62,559 nt of DNA from Hypsibius dujardini. Lineage: Eukaryota > Tardigrada > Eutardigrada > Parachela > Hypsibiidae. The notes under the pieces were generated by a model. That model was not told where the DNA came from and made no database searches. It saw only the letters and a list, made by a program, of their open reading frames with translations. Below are positions 36,901 to 46,275 of the stretch, one piece after another. Where the stretch lies: positions 1 to 62,559 of the forward strand of contig LRSR01012076.1 of assembly GCA_001579985.1 (NCBI GenBank), read 5' to 3'. The position numbers and the translations under genes are program-made. How positions within the stretch are numbered: the stretch's first letter is position 1; each line of letters starts with the position of its first letter.

Positions 36901-38149
36901 NNNNNNNNNNNNNNNNNNNNNNNNNAATGTCAAGAGAACTCGATTAGTGAGCTTGGAAAATGTACCTGGTTAATATGCATGTTTGCAGGCTGTTAACTCA
37001 AGCGAGTCTTTGGGTTGGTCCGGCCGTCAACCGAGCGGAAAACACCTGGCAGAACACCTGTTGCATCGAAAGTTCGACCTCCAAATCGGGCCCGTCCACA
37101 TGCTGGCCGGGGGACTAATTGAAAACCACGTTATAGCCAGCTCTTTTAACTTCTCCCTGGGGTTGTTTCAGGTATGAGTTTTCAATCAATTTGTAACAGA
37201 GCGCCCTCTGCCATTTCAGGGTACAGGCCAGTCCAATGTTCCATTCCAGGGCCCCTACCATCATACGTATAAAGCATATACTTTGAAAACGGGGCGATCG
37301 ACGACAAGACATGGAAACTCACTGTGCCATTGAATTTGTTACAGCCTTGTCTGAAGTCCATGTCGGATCCGTCGGATGACCGTCTATTTTTTTATCGTGT
37401 ACCGAATTCCAAGTGGTTTGACGGCGATTCGCTTCCTCCTAATGAACCGCTTTGTGGTTTCGATGGGCTAAAATATTCCGCAGTTTGTTTGGGACAAGGT
37501 GAATGGCATGGAACGTTTCTGTTGGGGCGTAACGGGGGGGGGCACGGGGAAACTATCCCTATAAAAGGAATGCGAGAGGTTGCAGGGAGCACCAGTTTTA
37601 ATTTTAGTAAACGAGGGGGGGGGGAAACAATGCTATTACAATTCCAAAAGGGGTTATCTCCCAACAGCTATGATTTATATTCCGAAGCAGAAGTGCCCCG
37701 TGCCGCCTTCTCCCCCCCCGCAAAATGTTTGTTACGCTTCGACTTTTTCATGCATGTAATTAACCATCGAAGTTTAGTCCGATTATTGTTATAGGCACAG
37801 CAAAGCATAATTGGGCATTGGGAATCGGTCTGGCAGTTAGCATCACTCTGGCAACCGTCGTCGGAATGGTCCTAGGGTGGGATAGTGAATATGATTATCT
37901 CATAATCACATGAGGAAACTGTGAAGTTCCGTATTCAAGTTTTAAAAGATATCTTCCCGTAGGTTAAGAGAACTGTCTAAAGGAAAGGAAACTTGGAATC
38001 TGGATCCATCGTTGTTGTACTGTCGTGAGATTGGCACCAGACGTCGTCGCAGTGCGATCTTTGGTTTTCGGTCAGGTCACACTCGCTCGTACGTCGTTTT
38101 TAATCGCTCAGGCTGCGCTGAATCCATGCACAGTGGATCTCTTTTTTAA
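30946..38149 (+). CDS. R4: ANF-receptor-type single-pass receptor without kinase/cyclase domains, 555 aa
   Basis: Exons: 30946-31273, 31864-31927, 31998-32302, 35958-36001, 36096-36134, 36199-36276, 36336-36488, 36562-36612, 36989-37171, 37345-37498, 37795-37876, 37963-38149. They sum to 1668 nt in one frame. The signal peptide is LLRILVVTQLLLGTGA. The ectodomain keeps the R2/R3 landmarks (SDAPSLTHFEPALETGL, NWTGEIL, GWDTLLITR, FPSYVTTSP, KLNWTK, VRSAYRAVILM, HTAVELMAE, LGWSGR.PSGK). Helix: WALGIGLAVSITLATVVGMV. The tail, LRELSKGKETWNLDPSLL, is followed by a strongly basic GTRRRRSAIF, then HSGSLF and stop. Exon 10 has two extra codons and exon 3 one extra, both in frame. An assembly gap lies in intron 8 and a foldback-like repeat in intron 3. 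It is more diverged from R2 and R3 than they are from each other. Confidence 0.92.
32885..33165. repeat. GTAC-rich tandem repeat, about 85-100-bp unit, inside R4 intron 3
   Basis: About three diverged copies run from aggtacagacatggctaga/aggtacactgtggtac through gcaatatggtgg to atgtacttctgtac. The composition resembles the array at 19883-20103. Confidence 0.65.
34345..35115. repeat. Two opposed arrays of a 20-bp minisatellite
   Basis: On the right (about 34608-35115) the unit is cagtccgtcaatcttccgga, in about 20 diverged copies in near-perfect 20-nt register. On the left (about 34345-34605) the same unit runs in reverse complement (tccggaagattgacggactg). The arrays meet near 34.6 kb, so the intron transcript could fold into a long imperfect duplex. 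The open frames across this region are products of the repeat. Confidence 0.8.
36689..36925. other. Assembly gap (237 N)
   Basis: A run of N lies between R4 exon 8 (ends 36612) and exon 9 (starts 36989). Both flanking exons are intact, so the gap is intronic. Confidence 0.99.
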
Positions 38150-38498
38150 TTTAACACGTAGATGCTGGTGAAGAAATATGGTCAGAGGTTGGCACTTAAG
38201 AAACCTAGTTTCAGTTGCAGGAATATGATACATTCCGCAAGATCTAAAACTACAAAAGCTAGATGTCAATTCAAAAGATTTTTAGCGCCATTACACGTTC
38301 GAAAAAAGACACGTTGAAACGGGGCGAGCATAGTTCAATGTCATGGAATTTCCCCAAAGATTTCAAGCTATGCTTTGAGGTTTTTTTCAATTGGGTTTTA
38401 GTTAATAATCGACTATGTTTTTCACCCTTTCATGGTATATGTATTTAAAGTCGCAATACTTTTGGAGCCATGATAGAAAAACGCCTTTCGGCATAACC
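38150..38498. other. Tail-to-tail spacer between R4 and the first four-helix gene
   Basis: The 3' ends of R4 (+) and the four-helix gene (-) face each other across about 350 nt. No AATAAA was noticed for either gene. Confidence 0.6.
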
Positions 38499-40381
38499 TC
38501 AAACTAGTCCATGATCGACTTTGTTGTCCGCCACGGGGATGTGGTAGGTCACCGGAAAACTCTGAGCTTGCTCCTCTTGTTCCAACACTGATCGGTAACT
38601 CCGAATCGCATCCAAGCAAATGATCTACAACATGTGTACAAACATTGAGAGTTAACACAATGCATGCTTTGAGGTGGCTCAAGCATTGGCCTCTCGATGA
38701 GCCCAATGAGGCTTTACTTTTGACGATTTTCAGAAGGGCAACCCAGAATTTTTCCGCTTTTTTTAGTAGAGCTGTAATTATAATCATACTCAAAATTTAT
38801 GTGATCGGTCAGGTTCTGAAAACTTTTTTTGCGGCAGAGTTTCGAAGTGGGGAAAACACTGGAATATTCATTTTTCTCTGATTTTTAATGTAAAAACTAC
38901 AATCTTCTGAATTTGTTAAATTTAAAGAATTTTGACACCGTCCCTCTTAAAATTCAATTTGAAAAAGATTGACAGTAACAGTTTTTTTTGGAGATCAGGG
39001 GCGTGACTAGGATCATTCACGAGCGCGACCAGAAACTTAAACGAAAGATATTTCAGAAATGACATATATTTCCGCCCCTGACATCCAAAAATAATTCTGC
39101 TAGTGCCAAACGATTTTAAAATAAGTTTTGAGAGGGACAGTGTCAACATTTTTACAATGAAATATTTTTTAAGATTGAAGTTTTTACGATCAAAATCAGG
39201 GAACATGGTATCTTCCAGAGTTTTCTCAACGTTGAAATTCTGCCAAAAAATTCATATCCTGACACATAAAATAAATTTTGAAAAGCATCATAATTGTAGT
39301 TTTAGAAAAAAAACATAAAGCAAAATTATTTAGGGTTACCCCTCTGAAAATCATCCCAAGTTAAACCGAGAGGCTGACAATTTAAAAGACCCCTTAATAA
39401 AGGCCTTTGAGGATAGACTGTGTACTAACCTCTAGAAAAACGTGAATACTCATAAGAATAATGCGAAGGAGGAGTATCCTACGAGCGTCTACGAGTATCG
39501 TCTTGAGTTCCCACAGCTCTTCATCGTGGTCATACGCATCAAGATCGCGAGCCATGGAACTGGAGCTCGCATATACGTAGATTATATAGATGAGAGCGGC
39601 GATTACGATCGCGGTGACGGTGGCCTCCACGACGATCCAAATCAGTAGCAAGCGACGGTCTTTCTGATACACATCAAATAGAAGCGAAGTGAAAACACCG
39701 AAAGCTCATGTTTTAATTTGCAGTTACAAACACAGCTAGACTACAAGGCTGACCGAGTTAGAGCCGTAAGTAAAGAGTGATATCAGAATAGCTCTAACTC
39801 GGTCGGCCTCGTATTCTAGCCGTATGAATGTTGCAGCCCTCTTCAATGTGATGGTAGACATATACATCGCTTGATCTAGCTAATTTGGGCACTTTGGGTT
39901 CCAGCATTGTGTAGGGCATGTTTGTTTTATTTCAATCCATGTTTGACTAATGTATCGTGATGATTTTGAAATTCAATATTTTTTGTAGCAAAAAAACACT
40001 TACCCGTTTCAATCCAAATACCAAGGCCACCGCGACAGTCAGCATCACAAGGCCCATGATAACTTCAAAGGCTCGCATTCCGGGGCCCTTCGTCTCACCG
40101 CTAGCGATGCTGTAGACAATCGACAAGATGCCCAGACACGCAGACACCTGGACAAACCAGAGGAAAATACTGTGAAATTTGTATATCCAAAAAAACCTTA
40201 TCGATCAGATGAATTCGCTGGATTTATAAAAGAACTCCTAGTCAACGAAACTCAGATACATTTTTTTTCAGGAACCATGTTGGTTACTGCCAAATAAGGA
40301 ATGTGTTAGGCGACTTACAAATGCATAACCCGCCACCCATTTGCAGGTTTGGTACAGGGAGCAACACAAGCAGGACCGCAT
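38499..40381 (-). CDS. Four-helix integral membrane protein, paralogue 1, 188 aa
   Basis: Exons in transcript order: 40381-40319, 40147-40004, 39663-39430, 38624-38499. All junctions are phase 0. The protein starts MRSCLCCSLYQTCKWVAGY, a short cysteine-rich cytosolic start. Helices are at about residues 19-37 (CLGILSIVYSIASGE region), 47-66 (FEVIMGLVMLTVAVALVFGL), 74-100 (LLLIWIVVEATVTAIVIAAL) and 133-147 (ILLLRIILMSIHVFLE). A soluble tail of about 40 residues ends HGLV. The spacing of four helices with short loops recalls small insect tetraspan families (pasiflora/DUF4728, LAPTM-like), but I cannot confirm membership. It is a tandem duplicate of the next gene upstream; its third exon equals two exons of that gene fused. 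The function is unknown. Confidence 0.85.
38716..39362. mobile_element. MITE-like element with long inverted arms, intron 3 of four-helix paralogue 1
   Basis: The left arm starts acttttgacgattttcag. The right arm, reverse-complemented, starts taacttgggatgattttcag. Both continue through ggtcaggttctg / gtgtcaggatatg and caaaatttat. A second member of the family lies at 53920-54303, and sequence near 41430-41870 is related. Confidence 0.6.
39731..39824. other. Strong intronic hairpin
   Basis: Arms 39736-39764 and 39791-39819 pair over 29 nt with three mismatches, separated by a 26-nt loop; outer pairs extend it slightly. It lies in intron 2 of four-helix paralogue 1. The size fits a miRNA precursor, but also a very small inverted-repeat transposon, since both ends read CTAG. 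Confidence 0.55.
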
Positions 40382-40935
40382 CTTCCTGGAAGGAAATTGG
40401 TTGTGGCTATGCGCAACTAACAAGAAAACTTCACTAAATGAATTTTTTTGAAATTTCAACAGTCCATTGCCACTCTAACGGCTCGCACAGGAAATAATGT
40501 GTCGAGCGGCTCGTCGTAATGCCACCCCAACTAAGTGCTGGTCCTCAAATGTGGATGCAAAGGGATATCAAGATCGAGCATAGTTCGTTTTTTTTCGGTG
40601 GAAACAGAGTACATAGCACGAGAAAGCACAGTATGGGCACTGCTTGCACGACCCAGTGCGAAATCAACAATAGAACAAAAATGGAAGACAACGAAAGAAA
40701 AGATGACCAATATTTATATATATATCTATACCGTTGTATATATTTATACTCAATATTGTACAAAAACTAAACCGGCTGATAATGCTTGTTGGTGCGAGGA
40801 GCAATTATGCACTCTATTTGTATTCATTTAATGCTTGACCTGTCTTAAAAGTTGTGTATTTCTTCTTAACAAAAATATGTATCTGCAAATCTTTGAAGTC
40901 GTAAGGCTGTTCTCGACAATTGTTTCGGAACTGCC

Positions 40936-43190
40936 TTAAACGAGGCCTTGATTGCGTTTGCTATCCTCCGGTGGAGCATGGTAGGCCACCTGGAAGCCGT
41001 TATTTCTTCCTTCTTGCCCCAGCGTTGACCGGTAGCTCCGAACCGTATCCAGGCAGATTGCCTAGAAAACACATCTCATCCAGTAATCATAAGAAACTCA
41101 CTACACCAACTTGTCCAACTTGTCGCAGAAGAAACAGTCGTACTCACTTCGAGAATAACATGTAGGATGATAAGAACCATGTAGAAGATAAGAACAGTAC
41201 GAGCAATTGCAAGAGTTGCATTCATCTCCCGGAAGAGCTACACACAAAGATCAGAATCCAAGAATTAAAATTGTGAAACGAAGGCAATTTTTCTCGTCGT
41301 TCCACAACGGATGACAAGAACTGGCGTTTTTCTCCTACTTCGTCCTTGGCACACGATTTGCAGGGGAATTCGGAAGGTATTCGCTTTATTGTTTTAAATT
41401 AGTATAATATCTGCGATAATTTATAAAACTGATCTTATCGGTGCGGTGTCAAGAACTTGTTTTTGGCGAATTTGTACAGTCCGGAAAATACTGGAAGAAT
41501 CCTTTTTATTTTGATTGTAAACGATCAGATTTTTAGAAATGATTTGAGTTCTCGTTTCTGACATTTTTCCATTCACAACTGAATTTAGTATGACTTGCAT
41601 GAAGAGCATTTTATTTCAGCACCAGGGTGCGGAGTTACAAGTCATTCTGACCGGGAAATTTCCGAGTGACTTTTCAGAAATGACCCCTGTCTCTGCAGCA
41701 AACTATTGAGGACATATTCTGCTCATTCCAATGAACTCTAAAATGAGCTTGGGTTGGGTTATTACAAAAGTTGTGAAATCAGATCCTTTTTAAAAATCGA
41801 AGTTTTTGCAACCGAAATCGAGGAAAATCTAATATTCTTGTGTTTTTTGGACTTTGAAATTTCGCCCAAAATCAGTTATTGAGGCCCCATTGGTAAATAA
41901 ATGCAATAAATCATCAATCATTTTTAGCTAATTTAAAAAGTGGAGATATTATGTATTCCAATTCTGAGAATTGTCCCAAATTAGTCTGAATAATCTTTTA
42001 ATTATAGTTTATCTAAACCAAAGCAGTTGACTAATGATAGTTTTTTAATACCTTTTGGAATTTTTATTCCCAATAAGTAACACAATTAGCTCAATTTTTT
42101 AGCTCAATTTTTTGTTTCTGAAACTAATTATTTTATTGCTAGAATTCTGGGTTAGTTTTGTTGTCATCTAGTGTTTAGTCTAACTTACTTTACTAAACTT
42201 GCTAGACACATGTGCTTACCTTGCGACTTTCCTCGTTGGAGGTGTATACATCAAGGTCAATGGTCGAGGAAATTACAATCAGGTAGATTATGTAAATCAA
42301 ACTCAGGACTACAAGTGTCAATAAGATGGCCTTCACGATAATCCAAATCAGCAGCAGCCCACGGTTATTCTGCAACCGATCAGCAGCTTATTTATAAATT
42401 GCAATGCTATATTTATAAAAAATGTTAAACATAGGAAAATTAATGCTCCTTGTAAAAAAATGTACAGATTAAGAACACATTCAATATAACATCGATATAT
42501 TTACTCGTGAGATCATTTTTTAGTTAGATGGTCTCGTGATGATGTGGGTGAGGCAATTTATTAAACGGTTTTTTTAAAAGATGAAAACTAATTTTGGGAC
42601 TAATCATTTCAAACAGGGACTATGTGAGTGTGATTTGGATTAGGATTAACTTTGTTAATATTTTCGAGATACAAAATGCATACCCGCTTCAGTGCAAAGA
42701 CCAAGCCCACTGCCAGAGCGAGCACCACCACTGTGAGAACGATCTCGAGGGCCCGCATACCAGGGTCTTTGGTCTCACCGCTGGCGATGCTGTAGATAAT
42801 ACCGACGATACCCAGACATGCAGACACCTGAAGAGGAAACATTACATGGAGTCTTAATATACGATCCAAAATTTAATTTTTACCAAAAATACCTTTGGGG
42901 TTAAGATTAATATTTAGTCATTTAGTTATTTAGTCTGCACACCATAGTTATTGTTCATCATTTACTTTAACTCGAGATATTTTTTGTTGAGAATAAAATA
43001 AATCAAATAATAGACTGGCGATTTGTCTTTGCTTTTTTGGCAAAGAGGGTGAATGAAACCGGTCGAAATAACTGATACTGATACAGTAGTACGATTATGG
43101 TACGAATGTATGCTTAGCAACACTTACGAATTGATATCCTGCCACCCATTTGCAGCCATTGTACAGCGAGCAGCACAGGCAGGATCGCAT
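40936..43190 (-). CDS. Four-helix integral membrane protein, paralogue 2, 190 aa
   Basis: Exons in transcript order: 43190-43128, 42827-42684, 42369-42220, 41237-41148, 41061-40936. All are phase 0. The start MRSCLCCSLYNGCKWVAGY and the second exon (SACLGIVGIIYSIASGETKD) are nearly the same as in paralogue 1. The helix-3 exon reads LLLIWIIVKAILLTLVVLSL and the helix-4 exon reads IARTVLIFYMVLIILHVILE. The end is QGLV, against HGLV in paralogue 1. The last exon shares ICLD.IRSYRS/VRSYRS and .HY..P motifs. The extra intron between helices 3 and 4 is absent in paralogue 1. Both frames are open, so both copies are likely functional. No ligand, channel or enzyme signature is visible. Confidence 0.86.
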
Positions 43191-43460
43191 CTTTTCGGGA
43201 GATTGTCCTGAGACAGAAAGCTTGAAAACTAATATAGTCGGAAGAGAGGGTTGGAAAGAACAGAAAAAATGGATAACATATGACTTCCCCGGATATTGGA
43301 GTTTTCGGGAGCTTGAAGGAGTCTTCGTCGTTAATGTTTGGTGCTTATGGAATCGCCAGGGCTCTGCTCTGCCTAGTGTATGTATAGCATAATACTGGCA
43401 GCGGCAGCCTATGAATATCAATCATGAACATGTTTGGTTTTTTGTTTCGGCCTTGATGTT

Positions 43461-43875
43461 TATTTGCCAGCGTACTCAGGGTCTCACACATGCACTGGCA
43501 AGTAGTGAATATTGCGGGCTGTAACGGAGCCGTGAGTCATACAGCTGCCAGCGTTTTCAGGGTCTCACACATGCACTGGCAAGTAGTGAATATTGCGGGC
43601 TGTAACGGAGCCGTGAGTCATACAGCTGCCAGGCATTCTAATTATAGAACTGGGAGATTGTTTGTCTCACAACAAGACACAGCAGAATAGAGCGTTCGAT
43701 TTGCAATTTAAAAGCAATCGAGACTGTCTTTCATGACATCTGTACGAGGCTTTACGTGCTGTAGCCGTTGATGTTTATTTGTCAGCGCTCGCAGGGTCTT
43801 ACACATGCACTGGCAAGTGGTGAGAATTGCGGACCTGTAAACGGGACCGTGAGTAATACGGCTGCCAGTCAATGA
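43461..43875. repeat. 81-bp tandem repeat plus a third diverged copy upstream of four-helix paralogue 2
   Basis: Two nearly identical copies (gggtctcacacatgcactgg to cataccagctgccag-like ends) repeat with an 81-nt period at about 43470-43632. A third copy with changes follows at about 43770-43870. Each copy ends and begins with TGCCAG and contains CTGGCA, so it can form a hairpin. The array lies 280-680 nt upstream of the start codon at 43190. Confidence 0.75.
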
Positions 43876-44837
43876 CGGAATTGTTTGATTTGTGCTCTAG
43901 CAAAACTCAATTTAATTTCTTTACCACTTTTACCCACGCATTTCAGTAGCTAGTGTTTTTTAAATAAATAAAAACGTAAATCGATGATTTTAGAAAATAC
44001 TTAAAAAATATTTATGCGAATAAGCGCTGGGACTGAATTTAAAGAATGACGCTTGGCCAGGTCGTGCATTGTGATGAAGTCTTGATTGATTGAACAAATT
44101 AAGTTTGGTTTAATAAAAAAATCAACAATGAATGGACATATAGAACCTGAGAAATTTAGAACCTGAGCCACTGATTTTTTAAACAAATGCTGAGAAAATG
44201 GTTATTGATACTTGAGTTATCAGTCTAGTGCATATTATATTTTAAACTTAAATCTTTTACTTTTGGAAAAATTTTCAGCATCCAATGCAGCAATATTAAC
44301 CTGATCATTAAACATTGATGAATAAAAGCACTAAATCTCTGTACAGCTTTTCCTGTGGAAATTTATAGCCGGCGTCAAGTCGATGAAGCGCGATGCGATG
44401 CAGCGGAATTCTTTTGTTTTCGGGTAGGGCGTCTGAATGATAATTTATAGTGGATCCTCACATCGCGCCATTCAGCTCTGCGTCATTATGAATACTCCGC
44501 AAAAAACGATGTGACGTCGCATCCTGAAACAGTGCGGAGCACAAAACTAGAGTTGAAATGATTTCAACTTTTGATGAGACGTCGCATGAGTTTTGATGGT
44601 CCGGTCTGGTCCGGGCTCATTACATTCACAACCAAATGTACCGTAATACTTTCCTGGTGAATTAATCCTTTATATTCCATTTAATAATAAATTATATAGA
44701 AATAACACAACGTTTTACCATTTCTTCAATGGGGACTGCAATTGAAATCCTTGTAAAGAACGCATCCACGTTTTCCACATTTTCACTGAACGATTTTCCA
44801 AAAACATCGTGGAATGATTCTGCAGGTTATGCTTGAG

Positions 44838-45265
44838 TAGTACAGAGGGTCCGCCAGCAAAGTGCGCACACTTTCAGATATGCCAATTTTTTACCATGAT
44901 GACGCAATATTTTCACAAACGTTTTTATTACAAAACATAGGCCGGCTCCGATTCTCTGATAAAAATCGTTTACTCAAGAAATCAAACCGAAATGAGTGAG
45001 GAAATAGCCAACACTCCTGCAGCTTTGATAATGGTCGATACTTTAAGCATCTTCTTCCTGTAGGATAATCAAAATGACAATGAATGAAATGTTTTTTATG
45101 CAATCCTTTCCCTGATTGTGTCAGTGAATACAACGGAAGAGGAGGATGTCGTTTTAACAATATTGTTCTTTGTTACTGTGCAAAGTGCAAAGTTAAGCAA
45201 AGAAAAGAAAAGGCAACCTGATTTAATGATGGAGGCTCTCGTTCTGCAAAATTAAAGATGGATCT
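44838..45265. mobile_element. Truncated Tc1/mariner-like or hAT-like MITE copy
   Basis: The copy starts TA-cagagggtccgccagc and stays similar to the longer copy at 49661-50462 until about 45265, where similarity stops just before the cysteine-rich peptide gene. No right terminal repeat was found. Confidence 0.6.
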
Positions 45266-45340
45266 TGTTCACATTGCGGGTACAGGCAGCTTCAAAACAA
45301 TCCAACAAATCAAAAGAATCGTGGCTCTAATTAACATTTT

Positions 45341-45558
45341 TCAGTTAAAGCAGTTGGCTCGGCCGTCTTTCGTGCAGCCCCCGGAACGATCTTTGAATCC
45401 GTTGTCTCTGCAACACTTTTGAAATGCCTGGGCGCCTTGCGCTGGCCCCTTGCACTGTCCGTCACAGGCCTTGGCCAGGATTAACTGCTGGCCGAGCACG
45501 ATAGGGTGATGCTGACAGTGAAGAGGGTTGCGAGCAATAAAATCCACACAAATTTCAT
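45341..45558 (-). pseudogene. Small secreted cysteine-rich peptide gene with signal and mature parts in different frames
   Basis: ATG at 45558 opens a classic signal peptide (MKFVWILLLATLFTVSITL) that runs into a TAA after about 25 codons. The neighbouring frame, open without an ATG from 45547, encodes a mature-looking segment ending at 45341. It has six cysteines in the order C-x3-C, then CC, then two single C, and motifs CDGQCKG, KCCRDNGF and ANCF. A one-base change between about 45505 and 45480 would explain the split. No intron fits. The size and cysteine content resemble secreted defensive or signalling peptides, but the spacing matches no defensin class I can name. Either the locus is inactivated or the assembly has a base error. 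Confidence 0.6.
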
Positions 45559-46275
45559 GATCGTTGTAGCTCGACGCTAGGCTTTTATGAGGAAAACATC
45601 ATCCTATATATATCGATTGGGAAACCCCAAAAACTAAGAAAATCAATGTTGAATGTTGAATTCATTTACCTCAGTTTTGAATTGAACGCGGCAAACATAA
45701 AAGCACCTATGACCATCTGGCAAAGTTATCGGTGAGAGACAAAAATGATTATCCGTTAAGCTCGTCGAAGAGAGAATAGATTGTCTGGGCCTGCCGAAAT
45801 TCGAAAGCAGTTATATTATGATTTTATTGTGTAAATCATCTGGTCAAGAGTGCCTTTGTCGGATCATTTCTTAAGATTGAGTGAGAAAATTCTAGTGTAA
45901 TACAGGTTACATGTGTGGATATGTGATTGCCGGAAGATATTTGTGGGACGGTTAGGTTTGCAAAGGGTGCTAATTATTGAGGCAGATTTTCCTGCAAGCG
46001 GGGCACCGATGGCATGATGCATAATCGGTTTGTAAGTACATTGCAGGCACCCCAAAGCTAAACCCCATCCATAACGAGGCGGCCAAGTAGTTTTCTGTGC
46101 TCTTTTAGGAACCGGCCATTAAATTTGGCCCATAGATCGCCTAACAAATCTGGCCTAAAATTGTTGTATTTTCAGTGCACATTCACTTTCGGAAAGCCAA
46201 AATATGTGACAGCTTAATTAGTAAATTTGCATTTTGAAGGCTGAGGGTAATTATAGTTACTATTTGTCAAAATCG

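Noticed and set aside
36523-36996. Open frames across the N run
   Set aside because: They consist almost wholly of unknown bases.
37392-37664. Poly-G-containing open frames after R4 exon 10
   Set aside because: Intronic: the exon ends at 37498 with a donor conserved in the paralogues.
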